From Oceanospirillum sp048268485 (GTDB lineage: Bacteria > Pseudomonadota > Gammaproteobacteria > Pseudomonadales > Halomonadaceae): a stretch of 64,000 nt of DNA. A program made the translations under genes and the position numbers. Position 1 is the first letter of the stretch. The number at the start of each line of letters is the position of its first letter. The stretch lies in the NCBI GenBank assembly GCA_048268485.1, contig JBLWVL010000001.1:62001-126000 (forward strand). The letters are read 5' to 3'. The notes beneath the pieces were generated by a model. That model did no database searches. It was given only the letters and a program-made list of their open reading frames with translations, and was not told the origin of the DNA. Shown piece by piece: positions 17,326 through 26,909 of this stretch.

Positions 17326-20300
17326 ATGTCTTTACCTCGGCATATCTTTAATCACAGTATCATATGGCTGGTGCTACCGGTGGTGGTAGTTCTGGCACTG
17401 TATGTCAGTGTTGGTCGTTATTTCTTTCCTTTACTGGAAAACTACCGTGACGATCTTATGTCCTGGGCCAATACACAGTTGGCTATCAATCTTCAGATTG
17501 ATCAGTTACATGGTCAGTGGAATGACTTTGACCCTTATATTCACCTTGATCAGATTGAAGTGTATGCGCCAAAAGTCCATGCGGAAGACGGTATAAAACC
17601 AGCACTTGAGGTCCGGAACTTTAGCCTGAAGCTGGATAGCTTCAGGTCATTCCGTTATCAGTTCCCCGTCATTCGTCAGGCTTCTATTCAGGGCGTTACG
17701 CTCCGCCTGAAGCAGGAAGAAGATGCCCGTTGGTTGCTGAATGGTTGGAATCAACAGAATAGTATTTCCGATAATACTGACCAGGCTACAGAGCCGGCCG
17801 GCAAAAATTCAGGCTCTCGTCAAAGTGGTAAAGGTGATCGTTTGCGGGATGAGGTTGCTCCGATTACCCATGTTCTTGAGTTTTTGCTGAGGCAGCAACA
17901 TTTAAAGATGGAGCATGTCTGGCTTGAATTAACAGACCGTTTCGGCCGTGAATACCGAGCCTATAGCCGTCGGCTTGAAATTTATGAGGTTGACGGGAAG
18001 CGCAGGCTCCAGGGGCAGCTGCAACTGGATCCAGGTTCACCTCAGCAGATCGGCTTTATTCTGGAGATTGCGGGTGACCCATTTGACCAGAAGTCATTAA
18101 CCGTAGAGCTCTATCTTCAGGCCGATTCTCAGTCATTGAGCTCCTGGCTGGAAAAAATAGAACACTTGTTGCCTTTTGACATTCCTGAGCTTAACGGTGG
18201 TCTTGAACTATGGAGCAATTGGCAGGGAGGTCGTTTGCAGAGCCTTAAGGGCCGTCTTAAAGATGGTGCCCTGGAGCTAAGCCTTCCGCAGCAGCCCAAA
18301 ATATATCTGGCAAACCTTAATACTGAACTCTTTTGGCAGAGGGAGGCGTCGGGTTGGGAGTTGATTACAGATAATCTGTCTTTTTCGTTACAGAATCGCC
18401 CGTTTGTTCTTGAGCAACTTGTTGCACAGCAAAATGATGGTGATTGGCAAGTGCAGCTATCGAATCTGGATCTGAAAAAAGTCAGTGATACCTTTCTGGA
18501 GTGGCCGGATCTGCCGGAAAAGGCCAGGGATGCGCTGGTACGGCTAAAGCCTAAAGGGCAGTTACATAATCTGAGTATCAGTCAGTCAGAGAGTAATGGC
18601 TTTCTGATTAAAACTGAGGTGGATTCCGTTAGTGTTGATGCTTACTACGGTGCACCAGTTTTACGTAATGTACATGGCTATGTGCAAAGTAGTGCCCATG
18701 ATGGTTTTATCCGCTTTCACTCAGATGAGTTTTTTATGGGCTACCCTCAACTATACAGTGGTGGCTGGTGGTTCGATAAAGCGGTAGGAGAGGTACATTG
18801 GCAGGTTGGTGATGTATTGCGTGTATTTGGTCTGAACCTGCAGTTGAATCGTAATGATACAGAAATTGCCGGTGAGTTTGATCTGCTACAACCCCAGGAC
18901 GGTGATGACCTTTTTTATCTGAACGTTGGCCTGACCAACACGGATGAAGCGTTTGGACTCAGCTTAGTTCCGGATCTTATTATTCCGGATTCTTTGAGCG
19001 ACTGGCTCAGCAGTAGTGTCAAGTCTGCAGAGGTTAAGCAGGGTGGCTTTATTTATGATGGCACGTTAAACCTGAGCTCATTACTTCCGGATAGAGAAGT
19101 ATCGACCCTTCTGTTGCTGGATGTTGAGGATAGCAAGCTTCAGTTTCTGCCGGAGTGGCCTGCTGCTGAGGCTCTTGATGCTCAGGTCAGACTTGATGGG
19201 ACGGATCTTGACGTTAGCCTGAACTCTGGCCGCTATCTGCAAAATGAAGAGATTTCCGGTGATGTCACTTTGAGGGATGATGGTGTTGGCAGTGTTGTTG
19301 GTTTAAACCTTGAGGGGCGTGTTTACCCTGAGTGGGGTTGGCAGGTACTGACTGAGACTCCATTGAGCACTCTTATTCCCGAGTCTCTGCTTGATTGGCA
19401 GCTTTCCGGCAAGCCACTCACATTTTCGACGAATCTTATTTTTCCTGTAGATGGACGTGCAGGGAGCGGTCAGGTCAGGGTTAAGGCTCAGGGTGAGACG
19501 CTTTTGATCCCTGAGCTTGCCACCCCGATATCTCAAATTAAAGGCGATGTTGTCTATGACATTGATCGTGGTCTTTCTGTTGGGGAAGCAACTGCTGAGC
19601 TTTTGGGCGGAGAGGCGATCTTCGACGTGAAAACGGATATGCAAACCGGTACTGTTCACGTTATTGGTTCCGGACAATCTGATTTGATAGCGATTAATCA
19701 GTGGCAGCCTATGCCTTTTTCTTCCTGGTTGAGTGGTACGCTAGGTTATCAGTTTAGTGTGGACTTAAATAAAGAAAGCCAGCTACATCTAACATCTGCG
19801 CTTAATGATGTCGTGATTAGCTTGCCGGAGCCAATTGGAAAAAAGGTCAATACAGAGCGGCCTCTTCAGGTTGATATGACTTTTACACCAGAAGCGAATT
19901 ATTTTTCCGTGGCTTATGACCACCATGACTCTGATGGTTTTTTACTGAGTCATGGTATTTGGGGCGGCAATCAGCAGGGTTATGGTGTGGGCGTCTGGTA
20001 TGGCGATGCGACTGAAGATGCCAGACTACCGACAGTGTCAAACCAGAGAACAGATATTTATATTAAAGAGCCTATCTTCGATATAGACCCTTGGGTTGAG
20101 TTTGCATCTGCGGAGGTTGCTCGGCAGTCATTGGCAAACTCGGTTATCGACTCAGGTGGGCAAGGGCCGGTTGAACAAGGCTCGGCAGCTGAGGTGCAGC
20201 AGGTCAGAATGCACCTCGAAACAGCAAAAGCTATCTATGGGGATACCGTGGTCAATGACCTGACTATTGATGCTGTCTTGGAAGATAAGGTTTTGGCTGC

Positions 20301-21297
20301 CCGTTTTGCAAGCCAGCAACTGGAAGGTGCTGCGAGTTTCACTCCTGATCTTTTGCAGTTAGATATGCAGCGTGTTTTTATTGCGCCTCCCCAGAATCTA
20401 AACCCTGAATCAGTTAAAAATGCCCCAGGCAAAGAAAGGCGCCATGATATTTTTGAGCAGGTTTTCAGATCTGAATGGCCTGACTTTAACCTGAGGGTTG
20501 CAGACTTTTCAATTTATGGCGTCAGTGGTCAACAGCTGGATGCAGCATATAGAGCTGAGCGATCTTCAAGGCAAGTCAGTTTGTCCAACTTATCTCAGGG
20601 AAGTGCTCATTTTTCAGGAACCCTTGATTGGCTGATCGGTGATACGGCGGACAACGCTAATGCTCAAACCTCTTTGATTCTGAATGTCCAAGGTGGTGAT
20701 TTGAAGGATGTGCAAACTGGTTTTGGTATCCCTGCGGCGATAACCAGCAGCAAATCGGATTCAACCATTCGCTTAAACTGGCAGGGGCTTCCTCACGATG
20801 TACGCTCCGAAACCCTGAATGGTCAGGTGAGTGTTGACCTGGAAAGAGGTTCTTTTGAGCAGGTCGCATCAGTACCTGCGTTGAAACTGCTCTCGCTGCT
20901 TAATTTTGAATCCTTGGTGCGCCGCCTTCAGCTCGATTTTTCTGATTTGTCCGGTAACGGATTATCTTATGACAAGGTAACTGGCCGTGTTGAAATAAAA
21001 AATGGAATAGGGGTTATCAGCGAGCCTGTACAAATTAAAGGAACAGCAACAAAGTTCGAAATGACAGGCGAGCTGGATTTCGTTGAGGAGAGGTTTGATC
21101 AGGAGATGATTGTAACCCTGCCGGTTGGAGAGACATTACCTTTCGCAGCTATTTTAGCAGGTGCCCCTCAGGTGGGCGGCACTATCTACATCGTCCAGAA
21201 GGTGTTTGGTAACCTGTTTGATAAATTTACGCAGGCGACATATACCATCAAGGGTGAGTGGGACGACCCACAAATTGAATTGAAGCGGGTCTTCTGA
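17326..21297 (+). CDS. yhdP: YhdP, AsmA-like intermembrane phospholipid transport protein
   Basis: Very large (1323 residues) envelope-spanning protein of the AsmA/TamB group. E. coli YhdP moves phospholipids from the inner to the outer membrane. A single N-terminal membrane helix (about residues 10-32, IIWLVLPVVVVLALYVSVG) anchors it. The rest is predicted periplasmic beta structure that would form the hydrophobic groove. The C-terminal AsmA-like segment includes GTATKFEMTGELDFVEE and PFAAILAGAPQVGGTIYIVQKVFG. It sits between rng and tldD as in E. coli and Pseudomonas. Other genes of outer-membrane lipid homeostasis (mla, lpt) lie 10-20 kb away. Confidence 0.95.
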   Translation: MSLPRHIFNHSIIWLVLPVVVVLALYVSVGRYFFPLLENYRDDLMSWANTQLAINLQIDQLHGQWNDFDPYIHLDQIEVYAPKVHAEDGIKPALEVRNFSLKLDSFRSFRYQFPVIRQASIQGVTLRLKQEEDARWLLNGWNQQNSISDNTDQATEPAGKNSGSRQSGKGDRLRDEVAPITHVLEFLLRQQHLKMEHVWLELTDRFGREYRAYSRRLEIYEVDGKRRLQGQLQLDPGSPQQIGFILEIAGDPFDQKSLTVELYLQADSQSLSSWLEKIEHLLPFDIPELNGGLELWSNWQGGRLQSLKGRLKDGALELSLPQQPKIYLANLNTELFWQREASGWELITDNLSFSLQNRPFVLEQLVAQQNDGDWQVQLSNLDLKKVSDTFLEWPDLPEKARDALVRLKPKGQLHNLSISQSESNGFLIKTEVDSVSVDAYYGAPVLRNVHGYVQSSAHDGFIRFHSDEFFMGYPQLYSGGWWFDKAVGEVHWQVGDVLRVFGLNLQLNRNDTEIAGEFDLLQPQDGDDLFYLNVGLTNTDEAFGLSLVPDLIIPDSLSDWLSSSVKSAEVKQGGFIYDGTLNLSSLLPDREVSTLLLLDVEDSKLQFLPEWPAAEALDAQVRLDGTDLDVSLNSGRYLQNEEISGDVTLRDDGVGSVVGLNLEGRVYPEWGWQVLTETPLSTLIPESLLDWQLSGKPLTFSTNLIFPVDGRAGSGQVRVKAQGETLLIPELATPISQIKGDVVYDIDRGLSVGEATAELLGGEAIFDVKTDMQTGTVHVIGSGQSDLIAINQWQPMPFSSWLSGTLGYQFSVDLNKESQLHLTSALNDVVISLPEPIGKKVNTERPLQVDMTFTPEANYFSVAYDHHDSDGFLLSHGIWGGNQQGYGVGVWYGDATEDARLPTVSNQRTDIYIKEPIFDIDPWVEFASAEVARQSLANSVIDSGGQGPVEQGSAAEVQQVRMHLETAKAIYGDTVVNDLTIDAVLEDKVLAARFASQQLEGAASFTPDLLQLDMQRVFIAPPQNLNPESVKNAPGKERRHDIFEQVFRSEWPDFNLRVADFSIYGVSGQQLDAAYRAERSSRQVSLSNLSQGSAHFSGTLDWLIGDTADNANAQTSLILNVQGGDLKDVQTGFGIPAAITSSKSDSTIRLNWQGLPHDVRSETLNGQVSVDLERGSFEQVASVPALKLLSLLNFESLVRRLQLDFSDLSGNGLSYDKVTGRVEIKNGIGVISEPVQIKGTATKFEMTGELDFVEERFDQEMIVTLPVGETLPFAAILAGAPQVGGTIYIVQKVFGNLFDKFTQATYTIKGEWDDPQIELKRVF

Positions 21298-21317
21298 CCG
21301 GCTCTGAGAGAGAAAAT

Positions 21318-22751
21318 ATGATTGAACAGGTTTCCCGGGAATTGTTGATTCCCGGACAGGTAGATCTAAGTCAGCTGGATCATTTTCTGGCAGAGGCCAT
21401 GGGGCCGGGGATCGACTTTGCTGATCTCTACTTCCAACAATCGATGAGTGAAAGCTGGGTTCTGGAAGAGGGTATTGTTAAGGATGCAGGTTACAGCGCT
21501 GATAGAGGTGTCGGTGTCCGGTCCATATCCGGTGAGAAAACAGGCTTCTCTTACAGTGGTGATATCAGTGCTCTGGCGATTTCGCAGGCAGCACAGGCTG
21601 CACGAAGCATTGTTCGTCAGGGGCGGTCCGGTAAAGTTGAAGCCTTGTCCAAAGTGAACTTCAATCCTCTTTATGTGGCCGATAATCCTATTTTGGCTTT
21701 GAGCTCTGAGGAAAAGCTGGCTATTTTGCAGCAGGCTGACACCCTTGCCCGTGAGACCGATTCAAGAGTTAAAGAAGTAACGGCATCGTTATCTGCCAGC
21801 TTTGAACAAGTTCTTGTCGTCGCAAGCGATGGCACTTTAGCGGCGGACATTCGTCCTCTCGTTCGGGTTAATGTCAGCGTCATTGCCGAGCAGAATGGTC
21901 GCAGAGAGCGTGGCTCAGCTGGTGCTGGTGGCCGTTACAGTCTTAAGACTTTACTGGATAAATCCCTGGCTGAATCTGTGGCTAAAGAAGCGGTTCGTCA
22001 GGCGCTGGTCAACCTGGAGGCTGTGGATGCCCCAGCGGGCAATATGCCGGTGGTTTTAGGTTCCGGGTGGCCTGGTGTCCTTCTGCATGAAGCTGTCGGT
22101 CACGGCCTGGAAGGTGATTTCAATCGCAAAGGTTCTTCTGCATTCTCAGGTCGTATCGGTGAGCAGGTTGCCTCTTCACTCTGTACTATTGTAGATGATG
22201 GCACACTGGCTGATCGTCGTGGCTCTCTTTCTGTGGATGATGAGGGAACGCCAACGCAAAATACAACGCTGATTGAAAATGGCCGCCTTGTCGGTTATAT
22301 GCAGGATAAGATGAATGCCCGTTTGATGAATCAGTCGGTAACGGGTAATGGCCGCCGGGAATCCTTCGCGCATCTTCCTATGCCACGCATGACCAATACC
22401 TATATGCTGCCTGGTGAGCATCCCCCTGAGGAACTGATCGCCAGTGTTAAAAAAGGTGTTTATGCTGTCAATTTTGGTGGTGGTCAGGTTGATATTACGT
22501 CCGGGAAATTTGTCTTTTCGGCCAGTGAAGCTTATCTGATCGAGGATGGTAAAGTGACAGTGCCGATTAAAGGCGCAACTCTGATCGGAAATGGCCCGGA
22601 AACAATGCAGAATGTTTCTATGGTAGGTAACGATTTGCGGCTGGATGATGGTGTTGGGGTATGTGGTAAAGATGGACAAAGTGTGCCTGTCGGCGTAGGG
22701 CAACCCTCGTTGAAAATTGATGAGCTGACAGTTGGCGGAACCGGTCAGTGA
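21318..22751 (+). CDS. tldD: Metalloprotease TldD
   Basis: Catalytic, zinc-carrying subunit of the TldD/TldE heterodimeric protease, which degrades unfolded peptides and matures some modified peptides (microcin B17, CcdA turnover). 477 residues; the zinc motif HEAVGH is at residues 257-262, followed by GLEGD. The glycine-rich GGGQVDI segment and C-terminal GNGPETM motif are also seen. It starts 20 nt after yhdP. The partner, pmbA/tldE, is 0.75 kb downstream beyond the oppositely oriented yjgA gene. Confidence 0.97.
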   Translation: MIEQVSRELLIPGQVDLSQLDHFLAEAMGPGIDFADLYFQQSMSESWVLEEGIVKDAGYSADRGVGVRSISGEKTGFSYSGDISALAISQAAQAARSIVRQGRSGKVEALSKVNFNPLYVADNPILALSSEEKLAILQQADTLARETDSRVKEVTASLSASFEQVLVVASDGTLAADIRPLVRVNVSVIAEQNGRRERGSAGAGGRYSLKTLLDKSLAESVAKEAVRQALVNLEAVDAPAGNMPVVLGSGWPGVLLHEAVGHGLEGDFNRKGSSAFSGRIGEQVASSLCTIVDDGTLADRRGSLSVDDEGTPTQNTTLIENGRLVGYMQDKMNARLMNQSVTGNGRRESFAHLPMPRMTNTYMLPGEHPPEELIASVKKGVYAVNFGGGQVDITSGKFVFSASEAYLIEDGKVTVPIKGATLIGNGPETMQNVSMVGNDLRLDDGVGVCGKDGQSVPVGVGQPSLKIDELTVGGTGQ

Positions 22752-22772
22752 TATTTCGGGTATTCGTTAAGT

Positions 22773-22809
22773 GCATAAGAGGTCTGAAGCGGCCTCTTAT
22801 GCGGTTTTA
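22773..22809 (+). terminator. Rho-independent terminator after tldD
   Basis: GCATAAGAGG and CCTCTTATGC (22773-22802) form a perfect 10-bp stem with a 10-base loop, followed by GGTTTTATT. It lies between convergent tldD and yjgA and may serve both. Confidence 0.75.
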
Positions 22810-22856
22810 TTCCGGGGGCGGCTTTTGGCTCCCCGTATTTAGCTGTAAGTCTCAGC

Positions 22857-23372
22857 TTAAAGGCCGTAAATTTCCCGCAGACTCCGGAAAATTTTCCGGG
22901 CAGCTGCTGGAGGTTTTTCATTTTTCAGTTCTTTCTGGGCCGTTCGGATCAGCTGTCGCATCATTTGACGGTCAGTCTCTGGCTTTTCCTCAATCAGTGC
23001 GTTCAGTGCATCATCGCCTTCAGCGATCAGACGATCACGCCAATGCTCCAGCATATGAAACTGACGATTGTAAGCTTCACTTGTGGTGTCGAAGAGAGCA
23101 ATTTTCTCAGCGATCGCCTCGGTATCTTCCTTGCGCATCACTTTGCCAATATATTGCAGATGACGTCGCTGAGCTTCATGGGAACGAATTCGCCGGGATT
23201 CGTCGATGGCTGCAAGCATCTCATCGGAAAGCGGCAATTGCTTCACCTGATCTGCATTTAGGGTCAGTAGTTTCGCACCCATTTCCTGAAGTGCTTTCAT
23301 TTCCCGTTTTATCTGGGTTTTACTCGGGCCTTCTTCGTACTCTTCGTAGTCTTCTTGAATCTCGTCGGTCAT
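22857..23372 (-). CDS. darP: DarP/YjgA family 50S assembly factor (DUF615)
   Basis: Dual-action ribosomal maturation protein that binds late pre-50S particles in E. coli. I start at the ATG at 23372 (MTDEIQEDYEEYEEGPSK), which gives 171 residues and the usual acidic N-terminus followed by SKTQIKREMKALQ; a longer reading to 23423 adds residues unlike the family. The helical body includes RRHLQYIGKVMR and HMLEHWRDRLI, and the C-terminal AARKIFRSLREI helix matches the family. Transcribed opposite to its tldD and pmbA neighbours, as in many gammaproteobacteria. Confidence 0.93.
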   Translation of the reverse strand: MTDEIQEDYEEYEEGPSKTQIKREMKALQEMGAKLLTLNADQVKQLPLSDEMLAAIDESRRIRSHEAQRRHLQYIGKVMRKEDTEAIAEKIALFDTTSEAYNRQFHMLEHWRDRLIAEGDDALNALIEEKPETDRQMMRQLIRTAQKELKNEKPPAAARKIFRSLREIYGL

Positions 23373-23502
23373 ATTCTTCACTTGTACAGTTATTACTTGC
23401 AGGAAGTTTATCACAGTTAACAATTAAGGCCGATGCGGAGTGGAATACTGATGGGTGTTTGAGTCATTTTATAAAGAAAACAGAATTTTATGGGAGTCCG
23501 TT

Positions 23503-24891
23503 ATGAGTCAGGACCAGGATCAAAGTCAAAAGAGATTCTCTGCACCAAATACTGAGTTCAGTGAGCAGATGCAAAACTGGCAGCAGCAATTGCCAATCTA
23601 TGCAGATAAAGTTCTGCAACTGGCAAAGCAAAAAGGAGCGACCAGTGCGGAGTTATCTGTCGGGGCCAGCAGAGGGTTATCAGTGAATGCCCGCATGTCT
23701 GAAGTTGAGACAGTGGAGTTTAATCAGGATCAGAGTTTGTCTCTGACACTGTATCAGGGGCAGCGAAAGGGCCACGTTTCTATCACTGACCTGACGGATC
23801 AGGCGTTAGAGCAGGCGGTTGATATGGCGCTGGCTTTTGCTGAACATACCGCAGAAGATCCCTTTGCGGGTCTTGCTTCTGCTGAATTGATGGCGGAATC
23901 CTGGCAGGATCCGGAGCTTTATTATCCAAAGCCTTTTGATGTTGATCAACTGGTCGACCTGTCTCTGGTTTGTGAATCTGCTGGTAGAGAGGATAGCCGT
24001 ATCACGAACTCTGATGGTGCTGGTTTCCATATCGGGGAGCGTACGAGCTTATATGCCAACAGCCATGGTTTTTTGGGGCAGTTATGGGGTACTAACTACT
24101 CCGCGAGCTGTGTACTGATTGCCGGTGAAGGGGAGCAGATGCAGCGGGACTACTGGTATGACAGCCAGCGCCAATGGGATCTTTTAAGCTCACCAGAGAG
24201 CATCGGCCAAAAGGCTGCAGAGCGAACGCTGATGCGCCTTAATCCGCAAAAAATCTCAACCCGCAAGGTTCCTGTATTGTTTGCTGCTGAGGTTGCCTCT
24301 GGTTTGCTGGGTCACCTTATGGGAGCGATCAGCGGTGGAAGTCTGTATCGCAATGCTTCTTTTTTGAAAGACCGCCTTGGTGAGCAGTTATTCCCTGAGT
24401 TTGTTTCGGTTTTTGAACAGCCTCACCTTAAAGGAGGTGTTGCCAGTGCCCCTTATGATCAGGAGGGGGTTGCAACCCGGGATAATGTTTTTGTTGCCGA
24501 TGGTGTTCTGCAGCAGTACATGCTGGGCTCATACTCGGCCCGTAAGCTGGGGCTGGAAACGACTGCAAATGCTGGTGGTGCCCGTAACCTCAGAATTTCT
24601 GCCACTGGCGAAAGTTATGATCAGATGCTGAGTCAATTAGGTACTGGTCTTCTGGTAACTGAACTAATGGGACAAGGGGTTAACCTGGTAACTGGTGATT
24701 ATTCCCGTGGTGCCGCAGGCTTTTGGGTTGAGAATGGCGTGATCCAGTACCCGGTACATGAGATTACTATTGCCGGTAATTTGCAGGATATGTTCAGTCA
24801 TATCGTGGCAATCGGCTCAGATGTGGACACCCGGGGTAATACACAGACAGGCTCGATTCTGATTGAACAGATGTCTGTCGCTGGAGCTTAA
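23503..24891 (+). CDS. pmbA: Metalloprotease subunit PmbA/TldE
   Basis: Partner of TldD in the heterodimeric protease; PmbA itself lacks the HExxxH zinc motif, and none is seen here. The start at 23503 (MSQDQDQSQ) has GGGAG about 7 nt upstream and gives 462 residues. Family segments: SVNARMSEVETVEFNQDQSL, GLLGHLMGAISGGSLYRNASFL, and the C-terminal GAAGFWVENGVIQYPVHEITIAGNL. Divergent from darP with a 130-base gap; a terminator follows. Confidence 0.96.
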   Translation: MSQDQDQSQKRFSAPNTEFSEQMQNWQQQLPIYADKVLQLAKQKGATSAELSVGASRGLSVNARMSEVETVEFNQDQSLSLTLYQGQRKGHVSITDLTDQALEQAVDMALAFAEHTAEDPFAGLASAELMAESWQDPELYYPKPFDVDQLVDLSLVCESAGREDSRITNSDGAGFHIGERTSLYANSHGFLGQLWGTNYSASCVLIAGEGEQMQRDYWYDSQRQWDLLSSPESIGQKAAERTLMRLNPQKISTRKVPVLFAAEVASGLLGHLMGAISGGSLYRNASFLKDRLGEQLFPEFVSVFEQPHLKGGVASAPYDQEGVATRDNVFVADGVLQQYMLGSYSARKLGLETTANAGGARNLRISATGESYDQMLSQLGTGLLVTELMGQGVNLVTGDYSRGAAGFWVENGVIQYPVHEITIAGNLQDMFSHIVAIGSDVDTRGNTQTGSILIEQMSVAGA

Positions 24892-24938
24892 GCGGCTGCG
24901 AAATCAATAACCGTCTGATCCATTGTGCAAAAAGAAAG

Positions 24939-24966
24939 GCCGGATAGTCCTCTATCCGGCTTTTTT
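24939..24966 (+). terminator. Bidirectional terminator between pmbA and mgtE
   Basis: GCCGGATAG and CTATCCGGC form a perfect 9-bp stem with loop TCCT, followed by six T. On the opposite strand the tail is CTTTCTTTTT, so it can also end mgtE transcripts. Confidence 0.9.
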
Positions 24967-25013
24967 GATGAACGGCTCTGTTTGTTCCGGTCAGTGGTGG
25001 TATGAGAAGAGGC

Positions 25014-26369
25014 TTAAAGATAAAAAGCGGTGGCAAGTCCGAGGAATGCCAAAAAACCGATGACATCTGTGACGGTGGTCAGAAGCACACTTCCTGCCAG
25101 TGCAGGGTCGATTTTCATCCATTTCAGCATCAGAGGCAGAGCAGCCCCCGCCAGAACTGCAATCAGGAGGTTAATGATAATAGCTGTGCCGATAATCGCA
25201 CCGAGCTTAACATCATCAAACCATAGTATAGCGACGCCTGCTACAACCAGGGCCCAGACGACGCCATTGATAAGTCCTACGATAAACTCCCGGTTCAATA
25301 GCCAGGGCGTGTTACTGGATGATATATGCCCGAGTGCCATCCCGCGGATAACCACGGTTAATGTCTGGCTCCCGGCAATACCACCCATACTGGCAACAAT
25401 CGGCATCAGAACGGCAAGAGCAACGACCTTCTCAATAGTCGCGTCAAACAATCCGATGACGGCTGATGCCAGAAATGCGGTCAGCAGATTAATGCCCAGC
25501 CAGACAGCCCGGCGCCTTGCGGTCAGAAGAATAGGTGAGAAGGTATCCTCATCTTCATCCAGGCCTGCCATGCTCATCAGGGAGTGATCGGCATCTTCCC
25601 TGATAACGTCGACCACGTCATCGATAGTGATACGACCCAGCAATGTTCCCTGGTCATCGACAACAGGGGCTGAGATCAGGTCGAATTTTTCAAATAAGTT
25701 TGCGACTTCGTTATCCGGCATATCCGCAGGAATCACAATGGTGTCAGTATCCATGACTTCACGTACTGTGATATTTGGGTCTGAAACCAGTAGGCGAATA
25801 ATGGGCAGCATGCCGATAAAGTGATCGCCCCGGCTGACAACCAGCACTGAGTCAGTAGAATCAGGCAGTGACTCGTGGCGGCGAAGGTAGCGCATAACCA
25901 CATCCAGGGTGATGTCCGGCCGAACGGTGATGGTGTCTGTATTCATCAGACCACCAGCCGTATCCTCAGGATAGGAGAGTACTGATTCAACCCGGTGCCT
26001 GTCCTGGGTATCCATTGAGACCAGAACTTCCTGAATCAGTGTATCCGGCAGCTGCTGAAGAAGGTCAGCAATATCATCGGTTTCCAGGCCTTCCGTTGCT
26101 GTCAGAAACTCTTCAGGCTTCATGCGTTTCAGGTAAATTGCCTGAATATCATCGACAAGGTGCTGAAGAACTTCGCCCTGAAACTCAGGTTCAATCAGGT
26201 TCCAGAGCAGATCCCTTTCCTTAGGAGGAGACGATTCAAGCAGGTGTGCAACGTCCTGAGCAGGCAGGCCCCGGTTGAGCATGCGGCGAACCTGGGCAAA
26301 TGCGCCTGAGTCCATTGCATTGGTCAGGCGTTCGAGCACTGGAGGGATATCCTGTTTTTCGCTGGCCAT
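25014..26369 (-). CDS. mgtE: Magnesium transporter MgtE
   Basis: Inner-membrane Mg2+ channel gated by cytosolic magnesium, 451 residues, the family norm. Domains in order: N-terminal superhelical domain (about 1-130), two CBS domains (about 135-255, with PEDTAGGLMN and ISAPVVDD), then a plug helix and five membrane helices from about residue 285. The pore signature MPIVASMGGIAGSQTLTVVIRGMALG and the closing TTVTDVIGF with its conserved Asp are intact. It stands alone between the pmbA terminator and the ptsO cluster. No Mg-sensing leader can be recognised in the 250 bases upstream. Confidence 0.96.
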   Translation of the reverse strand: MASEKQDIPPVLERLTNAMDSGAFAQVRRMLNRGLPAQDVAHLLESSPPKERDLLWNLIEPEFQGEVLQHLVDDIQAIYLKRMKPEEFLTATEGLETDDIADLLQQLPDTLIQEVLVSMDTQDRHRVESVLSYPEDTAGGLMNTDTITVRPDITLDVVMRYLRRHESLPDSTDSVLVVSRGDHFIGMLPIIRLLVSDPNITVREVMDTDTIVIPADMPDNEVANLFEKFDLISAPVVDDQGTLLGRITIDDVVDVIREDADHSLMSMAGLDEDEDTFSPILLTARRRAVWLGINLLTAFLASAVIGLFDATIEKVVALAVLMPIVASMGGIAGSQTLTVVIRGMALGHISSSNTPWLLNREFIVGLINGVVWALVVAGVAILWFDDVKLGAIIGTAIIINLLIAVLAGAALPLMLKWMKIDPALAGSVLLTTVTDVIGFLAFLGLATAFYL

Positions 26370-26495
26370 AAATTACCGTGGTTGTCTGAAGATATACTTA
26401 ATATTAGCGCCGATTCTGCTGTATCGGGCAGAAGATAGTTCTCTTGCGCCGGACAAAACGCTCTGGGTGTTTAGGGTGTTGTGAATATATTTTAT

Positions 26496-26507
26496 CCAGA
26501 CGTCTGG
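26496..26507. repeat. 12-bp perfect palindrome upstream of mgtE
   Basis: CCAGACGTCTGG lies in the 250-base gap between the mgtE start and the ptsO stop. It could be a dimeric regulator site for mgtE, but nothing else supports that. Confidence 0.35.
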
Positions 26508-26619
26508 CTTATTCAGGAGCTTATCTGATTCCGGTGCTTTTTGATTCTAATCAATATTTCTATACATCGATATTAACCGGATTTTTCTACGAAGACCAAG
26601 CAGTAGGGAGGTCGCTGAG

Positions 26620-26904
26620 TTAAATTTCGTCACCAAATCCTTTGTCAAAGAGCTGGGTTATGGCTGCCTTGATCTCTGATGTCTTTGTCTTATCGGCACT
26701 TACCTTGACATGAAAGACAGTACCTTGAGGTGAGCTCATCATCATCAAAGCCATCATGTTACGGCAGTCCGCACTACGTCCGGAGTCAGGGTGCTGAAGT
26801 GTGATGCTGGCTTCTTCGAAACTGCTGGCCAGTTCCAGTAGTTTTGATGCTGGCCTGAGGTGGAAACCCTTACTGTTTTTAACGGTAACAGTGAACTCTG
26901 CCAT
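26620..26904 (-). CDS. ptsO: Nitrogen-PTS phosphocarrier NPr (HPr family)
   Basis: Small phosphocarrier of the nitrogen-related phosphotransferase system, taking phosphate from EI-Ntr (PtsP) and giving it to EIIA-Ntr (PtsN). 94 residues; the phosphorylated histidine is H15 in the family motif KGFHLRPASKL. The serine-46 region reads DCRNMMALMMM, as in NPr rather than HPr. It begins 5 nt after rapZ and closes the rpoN-associated cluster. The ptsP gene is not in this window. Confidence 0.95.
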   Translation of the reverse strand: MAEFTVTVKNSKGFHLRPASKLLELASSFEEASITLQHPDSGRSADCRNMMALMMMSSPQGTVFHVKVSADKTKTSEIKAAITQLFDKGFGDEI

Positions 26905-26909
26905 AGTGG

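Noticed and set aside
22748..23506. 252-codon plus-strand frame between tldD and pmbA
   Set aside because: Antisense to the well-supported darP/yjgA gene and overlapping the tldD terminator.
25030..25587. 185-codon plus-strand frame opposite mgtE
   Set aside because: Antisense shadow with low-complexity Ser/Arg/Ile composition typical of such frames.
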